Shown: positions 44,883-54,604, counted from the first letter of the stretch. The stretch is 64,000 bases of DNA from Mangrovimonas sp. YM274 (GCF_030908385.1 NZ_CP133091.1:1970128-2034127), one strand, 5' to 3'. Notes: generated from the letters alone by a model not told the origin. Program-made: numbers and translations.

Positions 44883-45529
44883 ATACGTCCAGATAACCAT
44901 TTTCTGAATTCGTAGAAGTTCTGTGGGGCAACACCGTGCCCTACAGGAAATTCAGAATAGGCGTGTTTGATATTGTGGGCGCTTAAGAATTTTGGAATTC
45001 TGCGAGCCCACTCCACAGGGATTACTTGATCTACACTTCCATGTGATGCATAAATATCCAATGAGCTAAAATCCTTTGCCTCTAAGTTTTCGGGTAAGAT
45101 TTCTTCATTGATATAACCGCTCAAAGCAATCACATTCTTTACTTTTTCAGGGTAGGTCATCGCCACAGCATAACTCAAAATACTTCCTTGGCTAAACCCT
45201 AAAAGCGTGACGTTATCTTTGTTTACAGGATAAGTATCGCAGGCTTGATCGATAAAGGTTGCAATTAAATCACGGGATTGAGCAGCCTGTACATTGTCAT
45301 TCCATTTGTTCATTTCTGCATCAAAATTAATGGCGTACCAAGCATTGCCGTAAGGCTGCATAGGGTAGGGCGCTCTTACAGAAATAATGAACAGTTCCTC
45401 TGGTAATTCTGAAGCAAATGAATACAAGTCGTTTTCGTCACTGCCATAACCATGAAACATAATCAATAACGGTGCATTTTCTTTTAAAGAAGAAGGTCTG
45501 GTAATGTGGTATAAAGCTAAATTTGTCAT
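44879..45529 (-). CDS. Carboxylesterase/phospholipase-like alpha/beta hydrolase
   Basis: 216 residues, no signal peptide. Catalytic triad visible: S113 in GFSQGS, D167 in SHGSVDQVIP, H198 in GHGV. The early HGYGSDENDLY segment is typical of the Abhydrolase_2 group of carboxylesterases and lysophospholipases. It is the last gene of a four-gene overlapping operon; its ATG overlaps the upstream stop by 4 bases. The natural substrate is not known. Confidence 0.85.
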   Translation of the reverse strand: MTNLALYHITRPSSLKENAPLLIMFHGYGSDENDLYSFASELPEELFIISVRAPYPMQPYGNAWYAINFDAEMNKWNDNVQAAQSRDLIATFIDQACDTYPVNKDNVTLLGFSQGSILSYAVAMTYPEKVKNVIALSGYINEEILPENLEAKDFSSLDIYASHGSVDQVIPVEWARRIPKFLSAHNIKHAYSEFPVGHGVAPQNFYEFRKWLSGRI

Positions 45530-45858
45530 TTTCCTATCGAAGCAAATAATTTTTGAAAGAAGGGGCCTAATACGGGAACAGAATACAATTTACCTGTAAC
45601 TGCCCCCAAAATTCCGTAAAAAAATAAAATCATGAAAAAGGCCCAAAAAGATAAGGTAATCATCCAGCTGTCAAACCCACCAATGAAATAGCCGATAAGC
45701 ATTTCAAGAAGCCATAACCCTAGCGCCTGTCTGATGTGAAAGGATGTAAACGGATTTTTTTTGTCATTATTAATGATAAACGCGATAAGCGTTCCAATAA
45801 GTGTTAGGTAACTCACTATAGCAAGTCCCTTTCCTTCTTTAATTGTTTGTTCTGTCAT
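45526..45858 (-). CDS. DUF4870/Tic20-like small membrane protein
   Basis: 110 residues, three to four transmembrane helices (LAIVSYLTLIGTLIAFIIN, then LLEMLIGYFIGG and a third near LSFWAFFMILFFYG). It starts inside the stop of the dihydroorotase-like gene (1-base overlap) and its stop overlaps the start of the esterase by 4 bases. DUF4870-type proteins resemble Tic20 import components, but no function is established in bacteria. Confidence 0.75.
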   Translation of the reverse strand: MTEQTIKEGKGLAIVSYLTLIGTLIAFIINNDKKNPFTSFHIRQALGLWLLEMLIGYFIGGFDSWMITLSFWAFFMILFFYGILGAVTGKLYSVPVLGPFFQKLFASIGK

Positions 45859-47111
45859 TATTTTATAACCAATTGATCATTTGCAAAAATTCCGTAAGCC
45901 TTTCCTTTTAGTTTATGGTCTAGGAAGCAGCTGTTCTTGGAAGTAGCTAAAATGTCTTCAGATGAAAATGTATAGGTTTCATCAGGATTAAATAGAGTTA
46001 GGCAAGCTGTTTCACCAATATGTATTGGATGATTTTTTATGCCAAAACGTTCTTTTCCGTTGGTAAGTAGTTCTACGGTTTTTTTGGTGGTTAAAGTTGA
46101 GTTTAAGGCGCCAAATGCACTTTCTAAACCAGTGGTTCCGTAGAGGGCGTGGTCAAACTCCACTTTTTTATGTTCTATATCCAAGGGATTGTGATCGCTG
46201 GTAACCATATCAATTGTACCGTCTTTTAAGCCTTCAATAAGGGCCGCAATATCTTCTTGCGTTCTCAAAGGTGGTAATACTTTAAAATTGGTGTCAAAAC
46301 CTACGAGGTTTTCATCGGTAAACACGAGATTGTGTGCCGCAACACTACAAGTCACATTTAAGTTCTTTGCTTTCGCTTTTCTAATCAAGTCTACAGATTT
46401 GGCTGTAGAGATGGTGGGTATGTGTAATTTACCTTCTGTATATTCCAAAATGAAAAGATCACGAGCTATTTGTAATTCTTCCGCTAGGGCAGGATTTCCT
46501 TTTAAACCAAGAGAAGTACTAGTTATATGCTCATTCATTACCCCAAGACCTGTTATTTTTGATTCCTGAGGAAACGATAATACCAAACCGCCAAAGTTGC
46601 CAGCATATTGCAGCGCAATTTTAACAAGGTTAGGGTTGGAGATAGGCTTTTGGTAATCATAGAACGCAACGGCACCGGCATTTTGCATATCGTATAATTC
46701 TGCCAAATCAACACCATCACTGTTTCTTGTTAAAGCTCCTACTGGATGAAGGTTTACCGCATTTCCAAAAGATTTGGCTTTTAGGAATGAAATGTCCGTA
46801 TTACAGTCTACAACAGGGTGGGTGTTGGAATTTACCGCAACGTCTGTAAAGCCTGAGAGGGCAGCGGTTTTTAATCCGTTTGCAATCGTTTCACGTTCTT
46901 CATAACCTGGCTCTCCAAAACTTACACTGCTATCAAACCATCCTTGGGAAACATGAAGGTTCTCCAGGGTTAATTCTTCGTAGTTTTTGGAGTTTGGAAT
47001 GGTTTCTGAAATTTGGGATATTTTCCCCTCTTCAATGAGAATATCAACAGTTTGATTGTGAAAATCGCTTTTGGAATCAACTATTGTTGCAGATTTTATA
47101 AGTAAGGTCAT
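45858..47111 (-). CDS. Dihydroorotase-like amidohydrolase lacking metal ligands
   Basis: 417 residues, the length and domain order of a class I dihydroorotase. Several metal-site residues are replaced. The DxHxH motif at 60-64 reads D-S-S-V-S, so both His are Ser, and the following Arg of REPG is Gly66. The HAED loop reads SFPQES (179-184). The HVS-type His is Thr233 in HIPTIS. D306-H307 (TSDHNP) and H260 remain. Inactive dihydroorotase homologues that act as structural partners of aspartate transcarbamoylase (PyrX in some bacteria) are a known precedent. It overlaps the VWA gene by 4 bases and DUF4870 by 1 base. Confidence 0.8.
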   Translation of the reverse strand: MTLLIKSATIVDSKSDFHNQTVDILIEEGKISQISETIPNSKNYEELTLENLHVSQGWFDSSVSFGEPGYEERETIANGLKTAALSGFTDVAVNSNTHPVVDCNTDISFLKAKSFGNAVNLHPVGALTRNSDGVDLAELYDMQNAGAVAFYDYQKPISNPNLVKIALQYAGNFGGLVLSFPQESKITGLGVMNEHITSTSLGLKGNPALAEELQIARDLFILEYTEGKLHIPTISTAKSVDLIRKAKAKNLNVTCSVAAHNLVFTDENLVGFDTNFKVLPPLRTQEDIAALIEGLKDGTIDMVTSDHNPLDIEHKKVEFDHALYGTTGLESAFGALNSTLTTKKTVELLTNGKERFGIKNHPIHIGETACLTLFNPDETYTFSSEDILATSKNSCFLDHKLKGKAYGIFANDQLVIK

Positions 47112-49036
47112 TTTAGGAATTTTAAGATAAGCATTTCAATGATTAAAAAAGCTACTGCAAAAATAACAAACCATTTCCATAGCTCATTAACATTAGAGGC
47201 ACTTTTTATGTCGTTAATCATAGAGGAAACGCTATTGCTGCTCGTAATTCCATCAACAGAGGATAGGTTGTAGTATGTTAATTGGCTTTCGCTTCTGTCG
47301 TAGTTGAAGCTTAACTTTTTGAGTGTCTTATCGTTATTGACAACCGAGATAATTCCAGCAGTTTCAGGAAATTCATTAGTTTTCATTTCCACCTTGTTCA
47401 TGAAAGTTTGCTGCAAAGGAATTATAGACTGTTCGTCACTTTTCAAAGAAAGGATATCGTCTTGTTGGAGTCGGGTGTTGATGTCGATTGTATTTTCTTT
47501 CCCTAAGGTGTAATACAATTGCGGTAATTTCAAACTTTGCTTTCCTATGTTATATATGACCGGAACAATCAATGGTGAATTTTTAAAATTGGAATTATCA
47601 TCATTCAATGGAGCAGAAAAAACGAACACATGACCATATTGCGATAAGAATGGTGAACCATCTTCAAATTTCAAAATAGCAGAAGTAGTATTCGCCGATT
47701 GTAATGTAAAGTAAGAATTGGTTTTTGGGTATTGAAAATTGCTTACTTTTTTGTCGAATACGTTTGTGAAAAGGGGGTGGTCGAAATTGATGTTTGTAAT
47801 GTTCTTTTCACTTTCAATAAAGTCGCTAAATGAATCTATCTTTAGATTTGTAAATAATTGATTTAAAGTATTTAAGTTCGTTTTACCTGAAGGAATTATT
47901 AAAATATTTCCACCGTTGTCATTGTAAGCCTTTAATGCAGTAGTGAGTGACATTGGAATATCTTTCAGTTCATTAATTACAATTAAATTTTGATCCTCAA
48001 TAATGTTGTAATCCAAGGACTTGAAGAGGGAAGAGGTATACTCATATTCGTCATCGGTAAATATTTTTCCTAAAAAAGCATCGTCCTCTTCGTTTATAGA
48101 TAGGACTTTGATCTTATCCTGTTGGTTTAAATTGAAATAAAGTGTGTTGTCATAAAGTAGGTTAGGATCATCAATTACCAATTTAGCATCTATTTCTTGG
48201 TTAATAGGAAGTGTGAAAATAGCTGTATTACCTTCTTCAAAAGCGACAGAATTTTTAGCTAGTAAATTATCGTTGTTAAATAATGAAACTGATTGATTTG
48301 AAATGTTTTGATTGTGATTATTTAAAGCAATGGTTAATTCTATGTTTTCAACATCTCTTTTGGAAATGTAGGCGCTATCAATACTCACGTTTCTAGTATT
48401 TACCGGTTCCAATTGTACTGTATTTAGATGAAACGTGCTGTCTGCCTTTAAGTTGAAAGGAGTTCCTTTTTCTTGAAAGTCAGATATCATTACCAAATTT
48501 TTTGTGGAGCTTTTGTCGTTGGAAAAAGCTTTTTTGCCTTTTAAAACAGCTGCTTCGTAGGTGAGTTGATTGGAAGATGTTTTTAATCGAATCAATTCAT
48601 TTCTTAAGGCTTTTATAGTTGTGTTAGGGTGGTAGGAGTTATTAGTAAAGAAGGTAATCGGGTCATTTTCAGGAACCGTTTCTAAAAGGTCTTGTACAGC
48701 CGTATTCAATAAGGTTCCGTTTTTCCCCTTAGCGTCCATACTAAAGGAATTATCTAAGTAAATAACGGTTTCCGTACTGCTATTAAAGTTGTTGGATTTT
48801 GTAATGAAAGGCTGTGCAAATGCAATGATAATAGCAGTTAGTAACAACAATCTAGTTATGAGTATAAGCCATTTTTTAATTTGTGAACTTTTACGGGTTT
48901 GTAGTGTTACATTCTTTAAAAACTGTACATTGGTGAAAGGCACTTTTTCAAAGCGTCTTAATTGAAACAAATGAACAATTATAGGAATGATAAGTAGGAA
49001 TAGCGCGTAAAGGAGTTCCGGGTATTTAAATTGCAT
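47108..49036 (-). CDS. BatA/VWA domain membrane protein
   Basis: 642 residues. The N-terminus MQFKYPELLYALFLLIIPII, a second helix (WLILITRLLLLTAIIIAFAQPF), and a von Willebrand A-like domain with an ESLDNSFSM-type MIDAS region (VIYLDNSFSMDAKG at about 95-108) match the BatA N-terminal double-transmembrane group. A long beta-rich extracytoplasmic region follows, then a final helix near the C-terminus. BatA-like proteins are tied to aerotolerance operons in Bacteroidota, but other bat genes are absent here. It begins a four-gene operon with overlapping ends. Confidence 0.83.
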   Translation of the reverse strand: MQFKYPELLYALFLLIIPIIVHLFQLRRFEKVPFTNVQFLKNVTLQTRKSSQIKKWLILITRLLLLTAIIIAFAQPFITKSNNFNSSTETVIYLDNSFSMDAKGKNGTLLNTAVQDLLETVPENDPITFFTNNSYHPNTTIKALRNELIRLKTSSNQLTYEAAVLKGKKAFSNDKSSTKNLVMISDFQEKGTPFNLKADSTFHLNTVQLEPVNTRNVSIDSAYISKRDVENIELTIALNNHNQNISNQSVSLFNNDNLLAKNSVAFEEGNTAIFTLPINQEIDAKLVIDDPNLLYDNTLYFNLNQQDKIKVLSINEEDDAFLGKIFTDDEYEYTSSLFKSLDYNIIEDQNLIVINELKDIPMSLTTALKAYNDNGGNILIIPSGKTNLNTLNQLFTNLKIDSFSDFIESEKNITNINFDHPLFTNVFDKKVSNFQYPKTNSYFTLQSANTTSAILKFEDGSPFLSQYGHVFVFSAPLNDDNSNFKNSPLIVPVIYNIGKQSLKLPQLYYTLGKENTIDINTRLQQDDILSLKSDEQSIIPLQQTFMNKVEMKTNEFPETAGIISVVNNDKTLKKLSFNYDRSESQLTYYNLSSVDGITSSNSVSSMINDIKSASNVNELWKWFVIFAVAFLIIEMLILKFLK

Positions 49037-49061
49037 CCGATGTGTTTAATTGTACAAGTAT

Positions 49062-49069
49062 CAAATATA
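49062..49069 (-). promoter_or_regulatory. -7 element TATATTTG, VWA operon
   Basis: 25 bases before the ATG at 49036. No TTG at -33. Confidence 0.5.
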
Positions 49070-49109
49070 GAAAATGATAGACGATTATACTCTTTAGCTT
49101 TTAAGAATT

Positions 49110-50120
49110 TTAACAAAAGAAATAGTAGTCTACCATGAGTTTCATACCTAAAGATTGTAAGTGTTGGGTGATTTTGGCTTGTTCATCTGGATTGGCCACG
49201 GTTATAATACATTGTGGTTGATTTAAGGTTCTTAGCTTTTCAAAATTGTGAAGTTCCTGACCGTAAATATGTTTTCCGATTTTCCTTTCATTATTGCAAA
49301 GCCATACAAAGGAAATTTCTTTTGCTATTAGTTTTCGGGCAACCATTTTTCCTTTATTGCCAGCTCCCCAAAGTGCTAAAGGCCTAGTGCTTCTATAATC
49401 CAATTTAAGAAAATACCGAATTTTTAAGGGAATAAAGTGGTTTTTGGAGTAATGTTCATCTGTTCTGGATGCTCTATTGGGGTAGTCCCGCCAATGATGC
49501 AACACGTTGTTGCTAGGGATGCATTTCAATTGCCCTTTATAAAAACGAAAGGCCAAATCGTAATCTTCAGGGTAACGATTAGGCTCGAAGGCTTTACAGA
49601 TGGTCAAGTCAGTCCTGTAAACCATCCAGCATGGGGAGGGGATGACACATTCTTTGTAGATTTCCTTAAAATTTTTACCTGTTCCGGTAAGATTGTTGAG
49701 CCAGGTTTCGTAACGTTGAAATCCATTGCCCAAATCACCCATATCAGAAAAATAATTCACAAGCCCCAAAGCAATATGTCCTTTTCCGTGTATTTTAAGG
49801 TCAGTTGCCATAGTTTGTAATTTGTTGGGCGCCATGATATCGTCACTATCCATACGCGTAATGAATTCGCCTTGACTATTTTCAAAAGCTAAACGAAGTG
49901 CTGAGATAATTCCCGCCCCACTGTTTTTAAATAATTTAATCCGAGGGTCTTTAACGGCGTAAGAATTTACAATATCGTAACTGTTATCTGATGAGTTGTC
50001 ATCCACAATTATTAGTTCCCAAAATGTATATGTTTGGCTTTGAATGGACTTGATACAGGAGGGTAAAAAATCGGCTGTATTTTTAAACGGTGTTAACACA
50101 CTTATGAGGTCTTGTTGCAT
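49110..50120 (-). CDS. Family 2 glycosyltransferase
   Basis: 336 residues from the ATG at 50120 (MQQDLISVLTPFKNTADF); upstream in-frame ATGs extend over the divergent promoters and are rejected. It has the GT-A fold: LISVLTPFKNTADFLPSCIK, VDDNSSDNSYDIV and TRMDSDDIMAPNKL (the DxD metal site), then the conserved RYPEDYDLAFRFY near 195. It likely adds a sugar in cell-surface glycan synthesis. The C-terminal region (RPLALWGAGNKGKMVARKLI) contains a Rossmann-like Gly pattern beyond the usual GT2 domain. Confidence 0.85.
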   Translation of the reverse strand: MQQDLISVLTPFKNTADFLPSCIKSIQSQTYTFWELIIVDDNSSDNSYDIVNSYAVKDPRIKLFKNSGAGIISALRLAFENSQGEFITRMDSDDIMAPNKLQTMATDLKIHGKGHIALGLVNYFSDMGDLGNGFQRYETWLNNLTGTGKNFKEIYKECVIPSPCWMVYRTDLTICKAFEPNRYPEDYDLAFRFYKGQLKCIPSNNVLHHWRDYPNRASRTDEHYSKNHFIPLKIRYFLKLDYRSTRPLALWGAGNKGKMVARKLIAKEISFVWLCNNERKIGKHIYGQELHNFEKLRTLNQPQCIITVANPDEQAKITQHLQSLGMKLMVDYYFFC

Positions 50121-50136
50121 GGTACTAAGGTACATA

Positions 50137-50144
50137 CAAAAATA
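50137..50144 (-). promoter_or_regulatory. -7 element TATTTTTG, glycosyltransferase
   Basis: 16 bases before the ATG at 50120; supports that start. Confidence 0.45.
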
Positions 50145-50184
50145 TTTTAACAAAACCTTTACTGAAAAAATGCATCCGATTGCG

Positions 50185-50192
50185 TAGATTTG
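50185..50192 (+). promoter_or_regulatory. -7 element TAGATTTG, M61 peptidase
   Basis: 25 bases before the ATG at 50218. Confidence 0.5.
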
Positions 50193-50217
50193 CACCTCGT
50201 TTTAAAAAAATGAGTAT

Positions 50218-52113
50218 ATGAAGAAAGTGATAGCCCTAATAGGGTTTGGAATGATGATGATATCCTGTGGTTCCTCCCCAAGAACTTCAAATGAATTAGC
50301 AATTGCAAACCCAATTGAATCCTCCATGGACTTAACCGCTGTTGTGAATGATAAGGTACCTGTAACTATTAATCCGGGACGTTTTATCCAAGATACCGTA
50401 ACCTATAGATTGCCTCGCGTAGTTCAAGGAACTTACGATATCAGTGATTTTGGTGCTTTTGTAGATGATTTTAAAGCCTTAGATTATGATGGTAAGGTGC
50501 TTCCAGTTGAAAAAGTTGACAAAAACACTTGGGTAATTCCTAACGCTACTCAATTGGATAAGTTGACGTATTGGGTAAATGATTCTTTCGATGTTGAAAG
50601 TAATCCCAATTATCCAAATTTGTTTTCTCCCGGTGGTACAAACATTGAACCTAATAACTATGTTCTAAATCTTCATGGATTTATTGGGTATTTTGACAAT
50701 CTTAAAAATAGCCAGTATGCGCTAGATGTGGTATCTCCAACCAATTTTGAAAGAACTTCGGCTTTGCAAAAAGTTGCAGAAAGCGCCAGTTCTGATGGGG
50801 AAAAAATCACAACAAGTTATTTTGCACCACGTTATTTCGATATTACCGATAATCCAATGATGTATGGAAAATTGGATGTGGAGGAATTTATGGTAGGAGA
50901 CATCAAGATAGTGTTGAGTGTGTATTCTCCTAATAAGAAGCATACAGCCGAAAGCCTAAAAGAAACCATGTATCAAATGATGGAAGCCCAGAAAAACTAT
51001 TTGGGATCCATTAACAGTACGCCTAGATATGATATTTATTTGTATTTGTCTGATGGGAGTGCTAAAGCACCCAAGGGTTTTGGAGCTTTGGAACACCATA
51101 CGTCTACGGTAGTAGTTTTAAGGGAATGGGATACAAAGGAATCGCTAGCCCAATCTATGGTGGATGTGGTCTCTCATGAGTTTTTTCATATTGTAACACC
51201 GCTTACAGTGCATTCTGAAGACATCCATTACTTCGATTACAACAATCCAACGTTCTCTAAGCATTTATGGATGTACGAAGGAGTTACGGAATATTTTGCA
51301 CAACATTTTCAAGTGTATGAAGGTTTGGTGACGTCGGCGGATTTCTTCGCAACGATGGATGGTAAAATAAAACGCTCTGGATATTTTAATGACGCCTTGA
51401 GTTTTACTGAAATGAGTGAAAACATTACCGAAGAGCCATATGCCTACAATTATGTAAACGTATATCAAAAGGGAGCTTTAATAGGAATGTGTTTGGATAT
51501 TTTAATGAGAGAGGAAAGTGATGGCGAAAGAAGCATGTTGTCCTTAATCAAAGAATTATCTGCAAAATATGGCAAAAACAAACCTTTTGAAGATGATAGC
51601 ATTATTGATGAAATTTCAAAAATGACCTATCCTTCAGTTGCAGCCTTCTTGCAAAATCACGTCGTAGGAAGTGAGCCGATCAATTATGATGAATTTTTTG
51701 AAAAGGTAGGGTTGCATTACGAAGACACCAAAGTAGCGACTAATTATGTTCAAGCAGCCAACGGCTTGGTTATGGATAGAAATAAGGAAACACAAGAAAT
51801 GTTTTTTACAGATAACGTTGAAGATAATTCCTTTTGGAGAGAGCAGGGAGTGCTGTCGGGCGATAAATTGGTTGGCATCAATGGCTTTAATATTTCTGAC
51901 ATGAATATAAAATTTGTAGTAAGCCAGATTTTTGCTTGGGAAACTGGTAAGCAAGTAGATGTTACACTTGAAAGGGATGGAGAGACAATCGAAATTAAAA
52001 CCACTTTAACGCCTACATTTACCACTAATAGAGTGTTGGTTGAAAACCCTAATGCTACTAAAAAGCAAATTACCTTACGAAATACTTGGTTAAACCAAAG
52101 AGAGAACATGTAA
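50218..52113 (+). CDS. M61 family aminopeptidase lipoprotein with PDZ domain
   Basis: 631 residues. The lipobox-like MMISCGSS at about 14-21 makes Cys18 the lipidation site, so it is likely anchored in a membrane facing the periplasm or outside. The zinc site is HEFFH at 320-324, with the downstream Glu in MYEGVTEYFAQH. This fits the glycyl-aminopeptidase (M61) layout: N-terminal beta domain, thermolysin-like domain, and a C-terminal PDZ domain (about 535-610, GVLSGDKLVGINGFNISDMN). A terminator follows. Confidence 0.9.
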   Translation: MKKVIALIGFGMMMISCGSSPRTSNELAIANPIESSMDLTAVVNDKVPVTINPGRFIQDTVTYRLPRVVQGTYDISDFGAFVDDFKALDYDGKVLPVEKVDKNTWVIPNATQLDKLTYWVNDSFDVESNPNYPNLFSPGGTNIEPNNYVLNLHGFIGYFDNLKNSQYALDVVSPTNFERTSALQKVAESASSDGEKITTSYFAPRYFDITDNPMMYGKLDVEEFMVGDIKIVLSVYSPNKKHTAESLKETMYQMMEAQKNYLGSINSTPRYDIYLYLSDGSAKAPKGFGALEHHTSTVVVLREWDTKESLAQSMVDVVSHEFFHIVTPLTVHSEDIHYFDYNNPTFSKHLWMYEGVTEYFAQHFQVYEGLVTSADFFATMDGKIKRSGYFNDALSFTEMSENITEEPYAYNYVNVYQKGALIGMCLDILMREESDGERSMLSLIKELSAKYGKNKPFEDDSIIDEISKMTYPSVAAFLQNHVVGSEPINYDEFFEKVGLHYEDTKVATNYVQAANGLVMDRNKETQEMFFTDNVEDNSFWREQGVLSGDKLVGINGFNISDMNIKFVVSQIFAWETGKQVDVTLERDGETIEIKTTLTPTFTTNRVLVENPNATKKQITLRNTWLNQRENM

Positions 52114-52132
52114 GCAAATAGTTCACGATAAA

Positions 52133-52163
52133 AAAAGAGCCCGAAATTTAATCGGGCTCTTTT
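52133..52163. terminator. Bidirectional terminator
   Basis: A perfect 12-bp stem (AAAAGAGCCCGA) and a 7-base loop with T-runs on both strands, between the M61 and S10-like genes. Confidence 0.92.
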
Positions 52164-52183
52164 TGTTTTGAATAAAACACTTT

Positions 52184-53665
52184 CTAATATTTTGCAGCTT
52201 TCCCGTTAGACAGGGAGTTTTTTATGAAGATCCTAAGGTCTTCATTGGCGGTTTTTAAGTCTTCCTGTCTTAAGTACATCATATGTCCACTTCTGTAGCC
52301 TTTAAAGCTAAAGCGGTCTTTCATTTTACCACTCGGATCAATTTGCCACATGGTGTACTTGGCGTTGAAATAGGTGGTGGCGCCATCATAATATCCAGAT
52401 TGAAAAAACACTTTTAAATAAGGATTTTGGGCCATGGCCATTCTTAAGCCTTCGCGAGTGTTGTCGTTTTGGCGATCCCAAGGATGTACATTGGCCAACA
52501 TGTGATAAGGCACATCGGTTTCGAATTTCAATTCATTTTTAATGTACATGTTTATGGGCGGGGTGAAGGAATGTAACCAAGAGTCTAATTCTGGATTATA
52601 GCTTGGGCTATCGGCTGCATCGTCATAATCAATTCCTAAATAGCGCGAATCAAGTCTTCCTATAATCATTCCCTTATCTCTCAATAATTCTTTCCAAAAG
52701 AAGCTTGATGGCACTCTTAAATTATTTTTAAGGATGATATCTTCGCTAAGTCCTGAATAGTTTGACAATTGTTTAGCTATGGCCACTTTTTCTTCGGAAG
52801 AAATAAAGCCTCCTCTAGAAATTGCAGGTAGATAGGTGTTGATAGCAAACTTTTCGGCTTCTGGAAGAATGTCTTCAAGGTCCTTGTTCTGTAAGTGTGA
52901 AGGAAGCATTTTATGATACCATGCAGTTGCCGTGTAATACGGTACGTGAACCGCATCCGATATTGGATTCCCAGAGGTCAATACCTTATAATCTGCAGGA
53001 GATACCATGATCACACCATTTAAGTACATGCTTTGGGCATTTTGAAGCTCATAAGATAGTCCCATAACACGGGTACCTCCATAGCTTTCGCCAACAATAT
53101 ATTTAGGTGATTGCCATCGGTTATGTCTAGTCACAAAAGTATTCATCCAAGAAGCTAGGTACTTGATGTCTGCATTGATTCCAAAGAACAGTTTATTATC
53201 AGGTAATTTTCCTTCTTTATTGGCAATGCTTCTTGAATACCCCGTGTTTACAGGGTCTACAAATACAATGTCTGCTACATCAATGATGGAATGCGGGTTG
53301 TCTTTAACGCCGTAAGGTTGCAGCGGGTAGCCTTCCTCGTCAATATTCAACATTTTTGGCCCGGTATAAGCAATGTGCATCCAAACGGAAGCAGACCCAG
53401 GGCCACCGTTAAAAGAGAAAATTATCGGACGATTATTGTCCTTGATATTGTTGCGTTTGTAATACGTAAAGGATAAGGACGCAACCAATTCACCTTTGTC
53501 GTCCCAAACGGGCTGCATTCCAAAGGTAGCGTCATAATCAATTTTTTGCCCTTTAACTTCTACGGAATGTGTAGTTGTAATCAAGGTGTCTGCAGGAATT
53601 GTTCTGTTTTGTGCAAAACCACTAATAACTGAGAGTAAGAATAGTGTTAGTAATTTGAGTTTCAT
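52184..53665 (-). CDS. Serine carboxypeptidase-like protein, S10 family
   Basis: 493 residues with a signal peptide (MKLKLLTLFLLSVISGFAQ). FSFNGGPGSASVWMH is the oxyanion-hole region, VGESYGGTRVMG holds the catalytic serine, FQSGYYDGATTYFNAKYT the Asp and YRSGHMMYLRQED the His, the classic S10 order. S10 enzymes trim C-terminal residues at acidic pH; the bacterial members are secreted. The next gene upstream is 42 bases away on the same strand. Confidence 0.88.
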   Translation of the reverse strand: MKLKLLTLFLLSVISGFAQNRTIPADTLITTTHSVEVKGQKIDYDATFGMQPVWDDKGELVASLSFTYYKRNNIKDNNRPIIFSFNGGPGSASVWMHIAYTGPKMLNIDEEGYPLQPYGVKDNPHSIIDVADIVFVDPVNTGYSRSIANKEGKLPDNKLFFGINADIKYLASWMNTFVTRHNRWQSPKYIVGESYGGTRVMGLSYELQNAQSMYLNGVIMVSPADYKVLTSGNPISDAVHVPYYTATAWYHKMLPSHLQNKDLEDILPEAEKFAINTYLPAISRGGFISSEEKVAIAKQLSNYSGLSEDIILKNNLRVPSSFFWKELLRDKGMIIGRLDSRYLGIDYDDAADSPSYNPELDSWLHSFTPPINMYIKNELKFETDVPYHMLANVHPWDRQNDNTREGLRMAMAQNPYLKVFFQSGYYDGATTYFNAKYTMWQIDPSGKMKDRFSFKGYRSGHMMYLRQEDLKTANEDLRIFIKNSLSNGKAAKY

Positions 53666-53707
53666 TATGAATTGTTTAATAAATGAGCTTAAAGATAGGT
53701 CTTCTTT

Positions 53708-54481
53708 TTAAAATTTTTCAAAAACACCCAATCCAAACAGGGCGTAGTCATATTTAACCGGATCTGTTGGATCCATTGAGCGCAAGGCATTATCCAATTC
53801 TGTTAAGGCCTTGGCGTCATTTTGTTTTCTTTTGAGTAAACCTAGTTTTCTAGCAACATTACCCGAATGTACATCCAAAGGACAGGAAAGTTGTGCGGGG
53901 GATAATGATTTCCATATGCCAAAATCTACTCCGGCATTGTCATTTCTTATCATCCAACGCAAATACATGTTAATTCGTTTCGCAGCTGAGTTTTTAAGAG
54001 GGTCACTAATGTGTTTTTGTGTGCGAGGTAGGTGGTCTATTTCGAAAAACGTGCTTTTAAATTCATGGATTGCCTTTTGCATGCTCAAAGGTGATGCGTG
54101 TTCTTGAAATAAGCGCTCTAGCCCCCCATGGGTTTTATAAATGTGTTGCAGCGCTTTGATAAACGTTATTAAATCTGTTCCGTTAAAAGTCCTGTGTACA
54201 AAAGTGTTTAATGGCTCTAAATCCTGTTCTTGATGATGCATTACAAAATCATATGGAGTGTTTCCCAGGAGCTCTATTATTTTCTTCGCATTATTGATAA
54301 TACTTTTTCTGTTTCCCCAAGCTATGGTAGCGGTTAAAAAACCTGATATTTCAATGTCTTCCTTTTGAGAAAAACTGTGCGGAATTTGAATAGGATCGCT
54401 ATCAATAAAATTGGGTTTGTTATATTGCAAGGTCTTTTCGTTGAGAAATTCCGTAAGTTCTTCAAAAGTAAGATGCTGCAT
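53708..54481 (-). CDS. TIGR02757 (DUF2400) family protein
   Basis: 257 residues, soluble, mostly helical. FLTATIAWGNRKSIINNAKK (about 48-67), YDFVMHH and WMIRNDNAGVDFGIW are conserved features, and PLDVHSGNVARKLGLLKRKQ near the C-terminus resembles the DNA-glycosylase-like helix-hairpin-helix region. That resemblance suggests DNA binding, but no activity is known. The start ATG at 54481 lies about 120 bases from the divergent marC gene. Confidence 0.85.
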   Translation of the reverse strand: MQHLTFEELTEFLNEKTLQYNKPNFIDSDPIQIPHSFSQKEDIEISGFLTATIAWGNRKSIINNAKKIIELLGNTPYDFVMHHQEQDLEPLNTFVHRTFNGTDLITFIKALQHIYKTHGGLERLFQEHASPLSMQKAIHEFKSTFFEIDHLPRTQKHISDPLKNSAAKRINMYLRWMIRNDNAGVDFGIWKSLSPAQLSCPLDVHSGNVARKLGLLKRKQNDAKALTELDNALRSMDPTDPVKYDYALFGLGVFEKF

Positions 54482-54543
54482 ATTGTTTGAATTTTTTGAA
54501 TTTTTTTGTTGAATTTTAGGCTAAATTGCAAATACAATTATAA

Positions 54544-54551
54544 TACATTTG
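54544..54551 (+). promoter_or_regulatory. -7 element TACATTTG, marC-family gene
   Basis: 53 bases before the ATG at 54605. TTG at 54526 is 15 bases upstream, shorter than normal. Confidence 0.4.
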
Positions 54552-54604
54552 TCTGTGTTTTGATAGCTAATTAAAAAAACTATCTTTATACTATCATTAC
54601 TTGT

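Noticed and set aside
45858-47111. Active pyrimidine-pathway dihydroorotase.
   Set aside because: The HxH and other metal ligands are replaced, so the standard reaction is unlikely; the operon is not a pyrimidine operon.
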